64,000 bases of DNA, taken from contig OU612073.1 in the NCBI GenBank assembly GCA_914767715.1, positions 25,420,001 to 25,484,000 on the forward strand, given 5' to 3'. The translations under genes were made by a program, and so were the position numbers. Below, piece by piece: positions 1-11,660 of the stretch (its first letter is position 1; every line of letters starts with the position of its first letter). The stretch is from Membranipora membranacea (lineage: Eukaryota; Bryozoa; Gymnolaemata; Cheilostomatida; Membraniporidae). Below the pieces are notes generated by a model. The model did no database searches. It saw only the letters and a program-made list of their open reading frames with translations, and had not been told where the DNA came from.

Positions 1-750
1 GTTCATTGTTTTTGGCTTGGTAGAAAAAATTAACTTGATTACAAAGGTGATGGTTAACAAGAATACATCGATGTTCTACTCTTACTACATTCCTAAAACA
101 CAACATTCAGAAGTATGGTTGATATTTCTGTGTTTGGTAAATGTGGCATTTACCTTGGAACTTTGGGATTCCCTCGGAACTTTGGGATTCCCTCCTCCAC
201 ATCAATATCTGCATGATACTTAGAATAAAGCCGTAGTTGTTATGAACTGAAGACATCATTAAATTTGTATCTAATGCAGTCAGGTCAATATCAGGAAAAT
301 CCAGCATTATATTAGCCCTATAATATGGTAGTTGCCCCTCCTAATGAAATGAGAAGACAACCTCGCATAAAAAAGGTCCTTTAAGTGAAAGTGTAATTGT
401 CTACTTTGTAATAAATGTTGATTGTTATTTTGAAAGCGATAACGACCCGTAAATATATCAACTCACCGATATTTTCACCATAGATACAAATTATCAAATC
501 AAGCTAGCATCAATATCAAAATCACCTCATGGGATATCAAACCATATTTGATCAATATAATTATTATCATTATCATGCAGCACACCGACATGTCCTGGTA
601 TGACTAAGGCGCTCCTTAAGGCAATTCTCAGGTTGTTTGGGTGCCCTGAAAGAGTCAAAACACACAGCAAGCGTACAAGCGTAATCATTTATGTAACCAT
701 GCTGTATTTGAAGCCCGACATTGTTTTCTTATATTTGCTTTGTTGTTCAG
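1..750. other. 5' flank or intron of the Ig-like gene
   Basis: No supportable coding exon is visible here. The Ig gene downstream needs at least one earlier exon (signal peptide, one base of a split codon), which may lie here unseen or before the window. The DNA is AT-rich. Confidence 0.4.
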
Positions 751-3111
751 TTAAAACAGGAATGAGGTTGGAGCAAAGCAAACTTGATGATTCCTCGATT
801 CTATTCAACTGCACAGTTTCTGATCTGTATCCTCAGCCTCAGCTGCTCTGGAAGGTAACTTAATAAATATATGTGTTGTATTGTGTGTGTTTTTGTGTGT
901 GTTTTTGTGTGTGTTTTTGTGTTGTGTTGTGTTGTGTTGTGTTGTGTTGTGTTGTGTTGTGTTGTGTTGTGTTGTGTTGTGTTGTGTTGTTTTGTTTTGT
1001 GTTGTGTTGTGTTGTGTTGTGTTGTGTTGTGTTGTGTTGTGTTGTGTTGTGTTGTGTTGTGTTGTGCTGTGTTGTTGTGTTTTATACACAGCAGTGTACC
1101 AATCAGTACCTGCTGAAACTGCTCCAAAGTTTCCCTGAAAAAAAAACCCTTATGATAAGAAAATCACCTTTGTTTAAGGTGCTTGACGTTGGAACAAATG
1201 GTGAAGATCGCTTTCTAAGTTCAGACTTACCTGGATGGGATATTGAGTTGAAGATGATATCTGAATCAACTACACTGTCAGTCACAGCAAGCAGTCTCCT
1301 TAAAATAAAGTATTCAACAGGTCAGCCACATAATGCCTACACACATTAGAACGTGAGCCATAACACTTGGTTATCAAAATGGTAAGCAAAAAGTTTTGGT
1401 AGAACCCTGCAATCCATGAACCAAATTCATTTTGAATATGCTGAACTTCATTTATTCTTCACTGAAGGTGTGAGAACAAATCTTTCCATTCCTTAAAGAC
1501 AGATCCATGGTTTTTATATCACATGTTGCTGTTTTTTGTCATGAATCGATAAGTTAGATCTTAATTATGTACCATATATTCTAGAAGACGGAAACGAGAG
1601 GCAGTCAGCGCTCCACAGAATGTTTAATGAGAAGCTGCTTCTTTGCTTTCTGGCCAATCAAGAGTTGTATAGCAGGGCTGATGGCAGCTTACCAGGACTT
1701 TCCAAATGGCTCGATGTTGAATGTAAGCAGACAATCTGATCCAAACTATACAGCGAATATTAGGTCTATGGAATTGGTAGTGATGTATTAGAATCAGAAC
1801 ATTTACTCGCAATAACTCTCATGACATTTCCACAAAAGTTCAATATATAACATAACTAGATGTAACTGGAGATAAAGCCAATCATTTCAGAGCTTCAGCT
1901 GTTATACAAATTGTTTTTCTACATTCTAATTCTGATTTTATTCAGTCGGTGCCACAGAAGTTGATCTGCAGCTCATAAAGTTGAAAAATGGTCTGGGGTT
2001 GAGATGCTCTCATGATGGCACAAATCCACAGCCTGTGGTAAAAATATACAGAGGAGAAAAGGTCAGTGAAGTACAACAGTGGCACCGCCCACAATCTCTA
2101 AATGTGTTACTAAACAAGAGGTGGGTTTGGAAGGAAATCACCTGACAGAAAGTATTAGATTATCTATTTCTTGCTGGATTTGAACATCTGTACTTTCTCT
2201 ACAGATGTGGTAAGTTGATTGGGGTTGAACTTCGGTCTGATGGAAACTTCAGAGTAACACTCTGACCTGAAAACTCGAGCAGAAGTAATTATATTATGAT
2301 AATATTTCAATTTAATCTAATACCTTATTTGTATACAGGTAATACATGTAGCTGACGACACAACAGATAATGATGTTGTGATCCCAGCTGATGGGCCTGG
2401 AACATATCTTTGCCAAGTACAAAATGGAGAAAATGGGCACTTTGTCAGCCGTAGCAGTGCTATGTCCATAACTTCGGCCACTAATAGGATCATCTCTAGC
2501 AATATAAGGTAACAGTCATTATCTATACACTCGCTTACAATAGTCTTACATTATGATTTCTGCAAACATCACCAGGACAGAATTAAGAGTAAACCATTTT
2601 CGGAATCTGTGCTATCATGCGACGCCTGGTGTTTATCGGATGATTTTCATAAAAAGGCATGCACAAAGAATTAAAATTCTATTATGAATGCATTTTCTTC
2701 TAGTCAAGGGAAAATTAGGTATGGGGATGAGTCTGTTACTCTGAAATATGCTGAAGATTTAACAGATGGAGCTGAAACAGGTCAAGGTGAAAACAAAAAC
2801 CAAGTTCTAGGCAGCATACAGCAGGTAGGGAACGTAATCATCGTCTCTTAAATTCATAGTTTTGCACATTTTACAGAATTTTAACCAGCCATGACAGAGA
2901 TTGATTATAGTCTTAGAACAGTACAGTCCAGAATTCTCAATCGAGAAAAAATTTAATTTCCAAAATCGTTTATTAATGTTCTATTTTTTTTGTTTAGGAA
3001 GAGGAAGTAATGGACGTCAAGCTTATGACTTCTCTAATTCTCGCTGCCACGAGTTGTGCCCTCCTCATAATCTGGGCTCTTTGTTACTGCTGCTCAAAAA
3101 TCTGCCTATGA
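751..3111 (+). CDS. Ig-like single-pass membrane protein (5' partial, six exons)
   Basis: The exon model is 751-854, 1092-1320, 1946-2061, 2339-2508, 2704-2824 and 2998-3111. Phases agree at every junction: 854 nt, i.e. two bases of a split codon plus 284 codons including the TGA stop. Exon 1 holds an Ig B-strand-like Cys and C-strand Trp (LFNCTVSD, then LLWK). Exon 3 has LRCSHDG and exon 4 has the F-strand motif GTYLCQVQNG, so at least one clear Ig domain and one degenerate one are present. The last exon encodes an acidic start (EEEV), about 20 hydrophobic residues (LILAATSCALLIIWALCY) and a very short Cys-rich tail (CCSKICL), consistent with a type I membrane receptor or adhesion protein. 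The first Ig domain lacks an obvious YxC partner Cys. A signal-peptide exon was not found. The ligand is unknown. Confidence 0.8.
880..1080. repeat. GTGTT pentanucleotide microsatellite in an intron
   Basis: Three copies of a TGTGTGTGTTTT-like unit lead into about 30 copies of GTTGT/GTGTT. The repeat fills most of the intron between the first two visible Ig-gene exons. One interruption (GTTTTGTTTTGT) near 987 and a GCT variant near 1065 mark internal decay. The long overlapping ORFs here on both strands are low-complexity artefacts. Confidence 0.97.
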
Positions 3112-3194
3112 TATTTATTAACTCAAGTCCGCTGATTAATTATTCAGAGTTTAGACTGAAGCCAATAGGCCAATATTGATCTAATTTACTAAGT

Positions 3195-3200
3195 AATAAA
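3195..3200 (+). terminator. Polyadenylation signal of the Ig-like gene
   Basis: AATAAA lies 84 bases after the TGA stop. This is the expected position for 3' end processing of the Ig-like transcript. Confidence 0.6.
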
Positions 3201-3556
3201 GACAAAATAATCATCGAAAATATCAATACGTTTTTTTATCCTGAGGATATAGGGATAGAAAACCACGTTCAACTAGCCAGGAATTAAAAAAACTGAAACT
3301 CGGTCATTTAGTGTTCATATCTCGATGCTCTATTCGGAGCAGAGCAGAACAGAGAGTCTCACAATATTTTTCTAAAACACATTGATTTCTGACTGTCTGC
3401 AGCTGCGCTCACATTATATCACTCGCTCTCCGTTATTGACAATCCAATGTTTGCTCATGATGTTGCTGCTTTCCGATGAATGTATCCACTTTGTTACAAA
3501 TATTCAAAATATAAAACAGAAATAAACTCTTATATTTTGAACATGTTTTTGATCTT

Positions 3557-6500
3557 TCAGAGCTCACATATTGCGACAAATACATCGTCTTGGCACTTCT
3601 GGTCATAACCTTCAAGGAAAGAGTTCATAGACTTCACAGCTACACACTGCCTCTTATTAGTTGAGGTGCCATTTGCCTCAGCATATCCATTTGATTTTGC
3701 CCAAAAGTCTGTATCACTGATCGGTAGTGTTGAGCCATCAATCCATATGAAGCTTACAACTTTCTTCTCTGTCTGGAAAGCACCAATCCATGCAAACTCT
3801 ATACCTGGGGGATAAGCATACAGTGAACAGAGATTTTCTTCTGTACTAGTTGACCAGTATTGTCCTATGTTAACTCTATCTCACCTGAATGTGTTCCCTA
3901 TCATCAGCTGCCTAAGTGGATTTTTTCTTTGTGTCTACTCTACTCTTTGGGTTGAAAATGGCTTCACAAAATGTTTACAGTATTTTTATAAAATATATAT
4001 ATATATATACATATTGATCTATAATAGGAAGATTGATGCATATTGGTAATGACAAGTTTTGCACAGTACTCAATGATTCCCCTTTATACTTCTTTGTGGA
4101 TATTCAGTTCCCACCAGTTCCCTCTAATTTCTAATACTGCTTATTTTAGAGTTATTTTGGAAGGCATGACCTTCAAATTTATCATTACAGCTTTGAATAT
4201 AAAATGCAAAATTAAATTGATATGTTTTATTTGATCAACCTTTTAAAATTAATATTTCTTCACGAAAATGTGTTCATATTCATATTCTAATCACTGAAAT
4301 GATTGCAGATTGATGTGATTTTTTCACTGGCATCAAGCAATCCAATTATCATTTTTTTGCTCCTTTAATAATAATAATAATAATAATGAATATTTACTTT
4401 TCTCAATTTCTACTGACAAGAAAAATAAGGGAAATTCTAGGTCTGCGCTTGGTACATACCTTCCTGTCGTATGATAATCTCTATAGCATTTCGCTCCTCA
4501 GAATTTGTAAAAACTGCCAAATCTGCATTTGGATTCAGAGCTCTGCATGCGTCTCTTGACTTCCACCAATTCTTTAATGTCTTTGTGGTAAAAAAGCAGT
4601 TTCCCTTGTTTATCACGTACTACTGGGCAAGCTGTAAGGATAATATAATTTTTACAAATTAAAACACCCTCACACATACCAATACATAAGATTCGCTTAG
4701 CTCTCTTTGTGAGATATCAAGCATTCAATTCAATTATTAGCTGTGTGAGAGATATGAACAAAATCATTACATTAATTATATTGTTAGATTGTGTGATTGT
4801 GATTTCTGCCATAGCCTATAAACTAAAATGATTGTAGGATAAGGAAACAGATAAATGTTATTTATTGGTAAGGAAGTTCCACTTCCATTGGCTAAAAATT
4901 TGATTCCATTTTGTGGAAATGTTATGGTATTTGTAGCAAAACTAAACCTAGACTATTTACTTACGACAAACAAACCTGGAATATTTGCCCTGACTGAGCC
5001 CATGCTAGACCTTACTTAGATGACAATGATGAGGATGATGATGTGTTTATTTGTCTCATCAATTAGAGGAACAAAATGCTTCATGTGAGTGCTCTCTTAA
5101 AGTTCCTACTGACTATACCTTTACTGGCACAGCAGTGTAGAGTTATCATTTACTCTAGGGTGAACATTATGTAAAAACAAGTATCAATTGTTATTCCCCT
5201 TAATTCATGCAAAGTCCATGACAAAACGAAAAGTGGTTGTGCATGGCTAGAACTTACACCGTTGAAAAAATTAGAATTTGAAGTTTAGAGCACCTCTAGT
5301 CATTTCGTTCAGAAATCAGTTGTAATCGCAGGTTTTTCTCTGATAGTCAGTGAAAAATCTTTGCGTTTGTCCTATAAGGATTAGGAAAAAATCTCAACCG
5401 CACACAAATCATTGCGATTTAATTGAAATACTACCTAGCTAGCTGGTTTTTGAAAAGGTTGACTTCAATATCTAATTACCCATCAGGGTTAATTTTGGGC
5501 TTGTTTTGAACCTGATTAGATAGTAAAAGAGCTTTGGTCGATATTTTTTGAGCACTGCATTGTTCACTCTCGAGTATTAAATAATTATATGCACGACAGG
5601 CAAAAAAAATGCATAACATTAACCAGCTGTACAGTTATACTTCCAAATTAGTTGATATTGAATATTTGCTGATGGTTTTGACTCATGTGTCTCCTCAGAT
5701 ACACGGTCCTTACATAGCCACATACCAATCTTAAATTTTCTAATATACCTTTATATAGCAAAATGTCAATTACCCGAGGGATTGGCGTACTGCTCACTGA
5801 TCTGCTATATTACCCCTTGAACGCACTCACCTCAATTGTATATGAAGTATTCGAATAAATTGAAGCTCACAACATTCAAGCCCTGTTGAATCAGGCATAA
5901 ACATTGCTTGGCTGAAATCTCAATATGTTTCTTTTTGACTTTGTTGATAAATTTGATAGTGGCGTATCCCTTGATATCATTTTTATCAATTTGTTAGAGC
6001 TTTTCGATTCAATATCTGACAAAAAATCAAATTCATGAACCTTGCAGTTACTGTAGATTGAACTAGGTCATTCGCCTGTGATGTCACATCTTGTCTCCCT
6101 AAGGGAGGCTGTTACGGTTCACTTCTGTTTTCAGTATAAATATTTATGATATGCATGACAACGCCAAAAACATGTTTGTATGCTTATGATTCAATGCTCT
6201 ACAAACTCATTTGTAAGTCATCAAGACCAAATATAATTTGGCATCACAAAGATTTATCATGCTTGGTCCTACCAATTTTTCAGCGTGTCAATTTTGAAAA
6301 AGCCCCTTAAATTGCCACCAGTATTAGGAAAATGGGATGACTCTATTTATGCTCATCATCATCATAGTTTTTTTTTAAAAAAAAAGATAGGAAGGCATGT
6401 CACGGCACCCCTTTTTCGCACACCCCGCTTGTCCCTAACCCCTCAAAAATCAATGGATACCGCCCTGATAGCACTTCTGGTTAAGAATAATGTAGTGTGA

Positions 6501-7341
6501 GATAATGTTAGCTGAATGAATGCAAAGAAACATGAAAAGTACCTAATTGCAATGCCACCCTTATTTGCAACAATTCAAAGCATGCTAACCTTCAGTAGTT
6601 GTCCCATTTGCATGTATTGAAGCTACATCTTCTGCAATTATTTTGGGTGTAGTTTCCTCTGCTGCAATTGCCTCTGCTGTAAGGTCCACAGTCATGACTT
6701 TGAGAGTTGGGGTGATATTTTCATAATCGATGGCTAATTTATGCTTAAAGGCCATATTCACTAAAGCTGATTTAACAGGATGATCACTCAGTACTACTTT
6801 AGCTTCAGAGGACAGAAAGCAGGTAGATGTTTCTGTGTTGTAGCTATAGGCAGCACATGACGAGTTTACTGCACAGTGTGTTTTACAGTGGCCTTCTCTT
6901 CTGACATACTTTATTTGTTTATCGGAGGATTTCAGTGAAGTGTAACGTTCTGCTATGAAATTTGTGTCATCTAGGTGGAAAGACAGCAGAAACAAATATT
7001 ATGATCAATATTTTCAACACTTTCCTGTTTGTGAGTGCAGCTGCATTGAAATATCCAGTACATCACCAACAAAATAACTTTGTTATCTACTGTTGTTTAT
7101 GTGAACAATAAACCTTATCCTACCTTCATCAATGGATTTGATGAAAATTCTACAAAAGTAAATAATATGTCAAAAACAAAAACTAATGTAAGCGCTCTTC
7201 TTCTCGTACCTTATGTCCGATGTACAATTTGTAAAAAGGAAGGATTTTGATGTATATAAGCAGATACTCACAGCAAACTGCCTCTCCATTCACCATAACA
7301 AAGATATAAACCAGAAGGATATATGCTTTGATGAGAAGCAT
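3557..7341 (-). CDS. Secreted PAN/apple plus C-type lectin protein, with an apparent one-base frameshift
   Basis: Minus-strand exons are 7341-7272, 6970-6590, 4631-4460 and 3804-3557. Exon 1 is a 23-residue signal peptide beginning MLLIKAYILLVYIF. Exon 2 carries a PAN/apple-like Cys pattern (GHCKTHCAVNSSCAAYSY, then TCFLSS) and a Thr-rich linker with N-glycosylation sites. Exons 3 and 4 form a C-type lectin domain (ACPVV, NWWKSRDACRALNP, ADLAVFTNSEERNAI, FAWIGAF, FIWIDGS, ending ICEL). No membrane segment follows, so secretion is inferred. All junctions are phase 1. The exon sum is 871 nt, one more than a multiple of three. In exon 3 the frame set by the acceptor (CPVVRDKQGK) differs by one base from the frame of WWKSRDAC. 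The change falls between the AAA at 4600-4602 and the six-A run at 4590-4595. Either an assembly indel or a real null allele could explain it. The EPN-type sugar motif is not evident, so the ligand is unknown. Confidence 0.82.
4632..6589. other. Large intron of the PAN-lectin gene
   Basis: This is an approximately 2-kb AT-rich intron. It contains no other exon with both splice signals and matching phase, and no recognisable transposon. Confidence 0.6.
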
Positions 7342-7979
7342 GGTTGCTACCGCCAGAAAGAGAAATATTATCTATCTTCAAATGCTCGATTTGACTTCAA
7401 TATTCTGCCCAAATCACACATTTGATGGGATTAAATTGCATTGTCATGTCAAAGAACTAGGAGCATGAAGCAGAATGATCCAATATCAGTCATTATAAGT
7501 TTAGACGATATACTCCAGGGAAAACTGATAAAAGCAAAAACTTTCCACACGCCCCTCAAACTATTGACAAGAAGATACGAAAGATCTGTGGAGAAGTAAG
7601 ACCATCATTCATCCTCCATTAATAATTTGACAATGGATTGAATACCATAAACTAACTATGACGGTTCTGGGAATTTGAGGGAACTGCTGCAAGGTTCACA
7701 TCTGCCTCAATGGTACTCAATGTGTTTCTTTAGAGCTGACATAATTTCTACACTTATTGTAAAAAATTGACAATACTGATATTCATAATATATTTTATTG
7801 CCCTAATGCTAGTAATACATGAAGGGCCATAAAATTCCTGATGTACGATATAGAAATGACCTCTGCTTGTCATTGGGAGTTGTGCTCTTTCAGGTATGTA
7901 AGGGCTTCCTTGATAAACAAATGTTCACTTTGACTATGTGTTATGGATCTTCTACGGTTACAATCCCTTAAGTTTTTAT
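7342..7979. other. Upstream region of the PAN-lectin gene
   Basis: This should hold the promoter of the minus-strand lectin gene. I see no convincing TATA box at the right spacing and no other feature. Confidence 0.4.
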
Positions 7980-9240
7980 TTAATTTTCCTGGTCTATCGG
8001 TGGTTTTATATAGTAGTAGTTAGCCGTCCCGAATCAGTCGTCTCCAACCATCTCTGCTTCGGGAGAGGCTCTGCCAAGATCCAAGGGGGATATCTCAATC
8101 TTTCAGGTTTCTTTTGATGATATCCTTGTTTCTTAGCTTTGGGCGTCCAATTCCATGTGTACCATCAGTGAGTTGTGAGTAAAATATAAGCTTTGGTAAC
8201 CTGGTTTTATCTAGTCTGTTGACATGCCCGGTCCATCTGAGGCATCTGCTGATGGGAATGTCGTACATGCTAGGCAAGGAAGTTATTTTCAGGATCTTTT
8301 CATTTGATATAAACTGCCACTACTTTATGTTGTGTATCTGTCTAAGTTGTCTCATCATGAATGCGCTAAGTTTTTGAGCGGTTCGACACCATAGAGTAAA
8401 GCTGATAGAACATTGGCTCTATACAAAGCACTTTTAGTCTTGATGGTAAGATCCTTATTGTCCCATACACGATCTTTCAGGCATTGGACATGCGTATCTC
8501 CAGTTCAGTGTCAAGCTTGTTGTTGTTGGTGACAGTTGTACCGAGATACTCAAACCTGCTAACCATAGCCAGGTTTTCTCCATCAACATGGATGTCACCG
8601 CCTCGGTCAGGTAAGCCTGGCGGAGGTTGGTACATCACCTCAGTTTTTCTTGATGTTAATCTTTCACCCAAACTGTTTGGCTGACTGGGCAAAACAAGAC
8701 ATAATTTCCTGTGCATCTGCATGGTTGTGAGCAACAAATGCAGTATCATCTCATCAGCTCAAGTACAAATGCCCTTTCTGTGCTTCTTACTGATTTTAAC
8801 TGACTGACTGATATTGAAAAGATCTGCACCAGGTCTGGTTTGGACCCACACCCCTCGTTGAAAGTCTCTGAAGGCATGATGAAGCACCGCTGACAAATAG
8901 ATGGAAAAAGTGAGGGAGCAATCACACAGCTCTGCTTCACTCCATTCTCAACCCTGAATGGTTCGGATAGTTCACCTTTCATACTGACTGATGAATTCAT
9001 TCCATGGTGTAGGGCTGACACAAGATTGGTGAAATGGGCAGCACATCCAAGTTTTTTAAGAATAGTCTACAATGCATCCCTGTTCACAGTGTCCAAAGCC
9101 CTTTTTGAAATCCACAAACACCATATACAGTGGCATCCTCTGCTAACACACTTCTCTTGAATGCTTTTTAGGGAGAATATCATATCTACAGTGCCTCGGC
9201 CCACACAAAATCCACATTGTCCCCCTGGGAGTAGGTCCTC
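7980..9240 (-). mobile_element. Decayed non-LTR retrotransposon, reverse transcriptase remnant
   Basis: Three minus-strand ORF pieces line up in order as one reverse transcriptase. 9282-9067 has QCGFCVGRGTVDMIFSLK and ALDTVNRDAL, the palm A region. 9021-8746 has SEPFRVENGVKQSCVIAPSL. 8749-8477 has KTEVMYQPPPGLPDRGGDI and FEYLGTTVTNNNKLDTELEI. A tail piece at 8277-8095 reads RCLRWTGHVNRLDKTRLPK and IGRPKLRNKDIIKRNLKD, typical of the C-terminal region of many animal LINE reverse transcriptases. Multiple frameshifts and stops make it inactive, and the 5' end is missing. It ends abruptly next to the gypsy relic at about 9240, as if inserted into it or joined by deletion. The clade is not fixed. 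Confidence 0.85.
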
Positions 9241-9257
9241 TGCGTAAGAGACTAAAA

Positions 9258-9602
9258 CTAACAGTGAACCTGAAGTGTACACATGCTCGCTTTGAAAAAC
9301 GACATTCCAAGTATAGCATCATATGTAATTCTACTCACAATGAATTCCTCAGCAAATTTCTCTCCTCGCACCGAACATTGCAGCTTGATTTTTCCTATGA
9401 GGGGTAGTTTTGACCCATCTGCCATTACCCCAGATTTTTCCAGAGGCTCAATTTCAGATCTGAGAGATTTTGGGAGTCTATTATACACATGCCTTGATAA
9501 TACAGATTTAGAACACCCAGAGTCAAGTAAATACTGTATACTCTTTCCACCAGCCCTGCCTGGCATATGATAACAGGAATCTGACTCTGAGTCTTTCCTC
9601 AA
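9258..9602 (-). pseudogene. Retropepsin-like aspartic protease fragment of the LTR element
   Basis: The translation contains QYLLDSGCSKSVLS, an active-site motif with the usual catalytic Asp in DSG, followed by KLPLIGKIKLQC and the second conserved segment ITYDAILGMSFF. These are hallmarks of retroviral-type aspartic proteases, which cut the Gag-Pol polyprotein. The reading frame ends shortly after, where the LINE remnant begins. The segment between the gag ORF and this ORF is frame-broken. Confidence 0.8.
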
Positions 9603-10132
9603 GTATTTTTGATTCTGCTATTCTATCTCTTTCTACTAGGCTGGTGATGCTCCTCTGTCTACAGATTGAGCCAACCTCATCAGTTTGAGACACACTAGAT
9701 TGGATGGAAATTTTCCAAAGTTTACTGCTTGGATCAGCTTTCTGCAGTGTTGAAGGGGGTTTGATTCCCATGTTCAGCACTAGGATTTTTGTCCACTTTT
9801 TGATGGCTGCCCAATTTAGACATATTTACACCAGCATTTTCTTGTAGAAGGTTAGGTTCATCAGTAGCTGGTGAGTTTACTGAGAACCCGTGGAGTTTCC
9901 CTGAGTTTCATTAGGACATTCTCTAGCCATATGATTTTCTGAGCCACATGTATAGCATGCTAGTTTTCTCTGCCTAGTGTTTTGGACAGCTTTTCTACAG
10001 CTTTCGTATTCCCATCCAATATCTCTATCATTTTGATAAGAATTTCCGTTTGTTTGGCAATTTCACTACTGGTTCTCTCAGTTACTTTAGCTTTGGTTTT
10101 TTTTTGATAATCACTATGTTTTGAGTGCATAC

Positions 10133-10795
10133 CTACAGTATTAAAGTCGAAATCAACTTCATTTTCAAAGTCAGAACCAGTTCTGAATAGCTTATGACAT
10201 TTATTTGCGGCCTTTGTCTGAGGTTGGAGCCAGCCTGAACATAATCATCTGAAGCCCGACATATTTCCGCTACAGTGTTGAGTTCTATTGTCATTAGATG
10301 TCTCAATAACTGACGATGTTCTATGCACCTGCGCTCATTTTCTACGGCGATATCTTCTTGATGAGCAGCGCCCATGTTTGGATATGCAATTCTCACTAAT
10401 TTAAGAATTTCTACTCCGAGTGAGTGAAACTTTTGACCTGGTTCTTTTCTTACAGTGGACATATTGTCCCGAGCTTGTCTCTGTGTTCGACCAAACCTGG
10501 CTCTCAGGTTAACAAATATCGCTTCTACATTATCTCCTCTTGCACATACTTGTGCTTGTTTCTCTAGACACAGTCTGATATTTAAATGGGCTGCCTGGGG
10601 ATTCCAGTTGTTGGCTTGGGCCACATCTGTGAATTTTTGAATGAATAATTCAATATCTTCACTTCCCTCATACTTTGCCGGTTTAAAGTGGTCTCTCCCA
10701 CCATTCATTTGCCTGAAGGCATTTTGGAAGACATTCGCTAAGTGGTCTGCTTCATCAGCCGGCTGTTGCCTGGCAGCATTACCTCTGTTTGCCAT
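10133..10795 (-). CDS. gag: Gag-like polyprotein of the LTR retrotransposon
   Basis: A 220-residue ORF starts MANRGNAARQQPADEADH. It includes PAKYEGSEDIELFIQKFTDV and a Gln/Arg-rich helical core (NIRLCLEKQAQ, NLRARFGRTQRQARDNM), typical of Ty3/gypsy capsid (retrotrans_gag) proteins. In a live element this forms the virus-like particle. The CCHC nucleocapsid motif (CYTCGSENHMARECPNE, 9957-9916) lies downstream after a frame break, so the polyprotein is interrupted. The DNA just upstream is the element leader and primer-binding site, which supports the start. Confidence 0.8.
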   Translation of the reverse strand: MANRGNAARQQPADEADHLANVFQNAFRQMNGGRDHFKPAKYEGSEDIELFIQKFTDVAQANNWNPQAAHLNIRLCLEKQAQVCARGDNVEAIFVNLRARFGRTQRQARDNMSTVRKEPGQKFHSLGVEILKLVRIAYPNMGAAHQEDIAVENERRCIEHRQLLRHLMTIELNTVAEICRASDDYVQAGSNLRQRPQINVISYSELVLTLKMKLISTLIL

Positions 10796-10828
10796 ATTGT
10801 TGTGCTAGTGCACTCAGAGTTTAATACA

Positions 10829-11190
10829 GTAAGTTCTCGGGTCTACTATTTTAGCAGAACTATGAGAGTTTTTTATAGTATTAATAATTTGAAATGTTGA
10901 TATACCTCTTTGCGGTCTACTATTTTGGTAGCGCTGTGAGAGCTTGTATAGTATTAATAATTTGAATTATTTATTTTCCCTGGTCTGGTCATTACAAAAG
11001 TTCTCTGGTCTACATGTTAGTAGAGCTGTGAGCGCAATGACATTCTTTGACCAACAATAACGACAAGAAGCGTGAAATATTTTGTTCACAATAAGATCTT
11101 GAAATAATTATTTGCTCTGGTCTGGTCACTACAGAAGTTCTCTGGTCTACATGTTAGTAGAGCTGTGAGCGTAATGACATTCTTAGACCG
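10829..11190. repeat. Degenerate tandem repeats in the LTR-element leader
   Basis: A motif close to GGTCTACTATTTTRGTAGMRCTGTGAG occurs four times (near 10839, 10914, 11008 and 11147), in two diverged pairs. One pair continues with TATAGTATTAATAATTTGAA, the other with CGYAATGACATTCTT. It sits between the gag start and the primer-binding site, so it is leader sequence expanded by local duplication. Confidence 0.75.
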
Positions 11191-11240
11191 GCAAAGAAAA
11201 CATTTCAATAAATTTCCAGATTACCAACCTTACGCGTCCA

Positions 11241-11257
11241 TCCCACTTCTGACACCA
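11241..11257 (-). other. Candidate tRNA primer-binding site
   Basis: On the minus strand the sequence TGGTGTCAGAAGTGGGA begins two bases after the LTR end (...CCCGACA, then C). TGG is the expected complement of a tRNA 3' CCA end, and the position next to the LTR matches the priming site of LTR retrotransposons. Which tRNA it pairs with was not determined. Confidence 0.65.
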
Positions 11258-11258
11258 G

Positions 11259-11660
11259 TGTCGGGAAATTCTATCCTGTCAGGATAGCCAGCATGGGCTT
11301 GGCATAAATATTCCCGATCTCCAACTTGTTCTGATGAACGCGTATGGCTTAACGGGAACCTGCCAGTCGAAAACGTCTGTTTAAAACAAGGCTACCAGCA
11401 AGGCATAAAAGTGTTTGATTAACTATGATATGATTTCATTTTGTACTAACTGACTATCTAAAACTAACAGAGAAACTGCATATAATTCGATTAACATCAT
11501 GAAAATAATTGTTCACGTTTGGTTAAGTCCAATAGCAAACATGAGGTGTCAAGTTGTAAGAGAGAAGGGTGTAAGCTCGCTAAAACTAGTTACAGTCGTA
11601 GCATTAATAAAGGATTATTATAACAGACAAAACAAAGTGAGGGAATTGAATGTATGAATA
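11259..11660 (-). mobile_element. 5' LTR of the gypsy-like element (outer end uncertain)
   Basis: The LTR's inner edge, read on the plus strand, starts TGTCGGGAAATTCTATCC, i.e. the element LTR ends in CA next to the primer-binding site. The outer edge cannot be placed because no second LTR lies in the window for comparison. It is probably within 350-450 bases. No other gene is seen up to the SLC17 exon at 11985. Confidence 0.5.

Larger units (their letters stand above)
9245..11257 (-). mobile_element. Truncated Ty3/gypsy-like LTR retrotransposon (internal region)
   Basis: Read on the minus strand the order is primer-binding site (11257-11241), a 5' leader with degenerate tandem repeats, gag (10795-10133), a CCHC zinc knuckle (9957-9916) and a retropepsin (9602-9258). 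The sequence then stops at the junction with a decayed LINE. Reverse transcriptase, RNase H, integrase and the 3' LTR are absent from the window, so the copy is dead. The order gag, knuckle, protease is that of Ty3/gypsy or Bel-like elements, and Ty3/gypsy is favoured by the gag style. Confidence 0.8.

Noticed and set aside
801-1138. Long overlapping ORFs on both strands
   Set aside because: They translate the GTGTT microsatellite (Cys/Val or Thr/Gln/His strings) and are low-complexity artefacts.
7124-7149. 26-nt micro-exon with good acceptor and donor upstream of the PAN exon
   Set aside because: Including it after the signal exon gives an immediate stop. Joining 7272 directly to 6970 keeps the frame, so the micro-exon is unnecessary.
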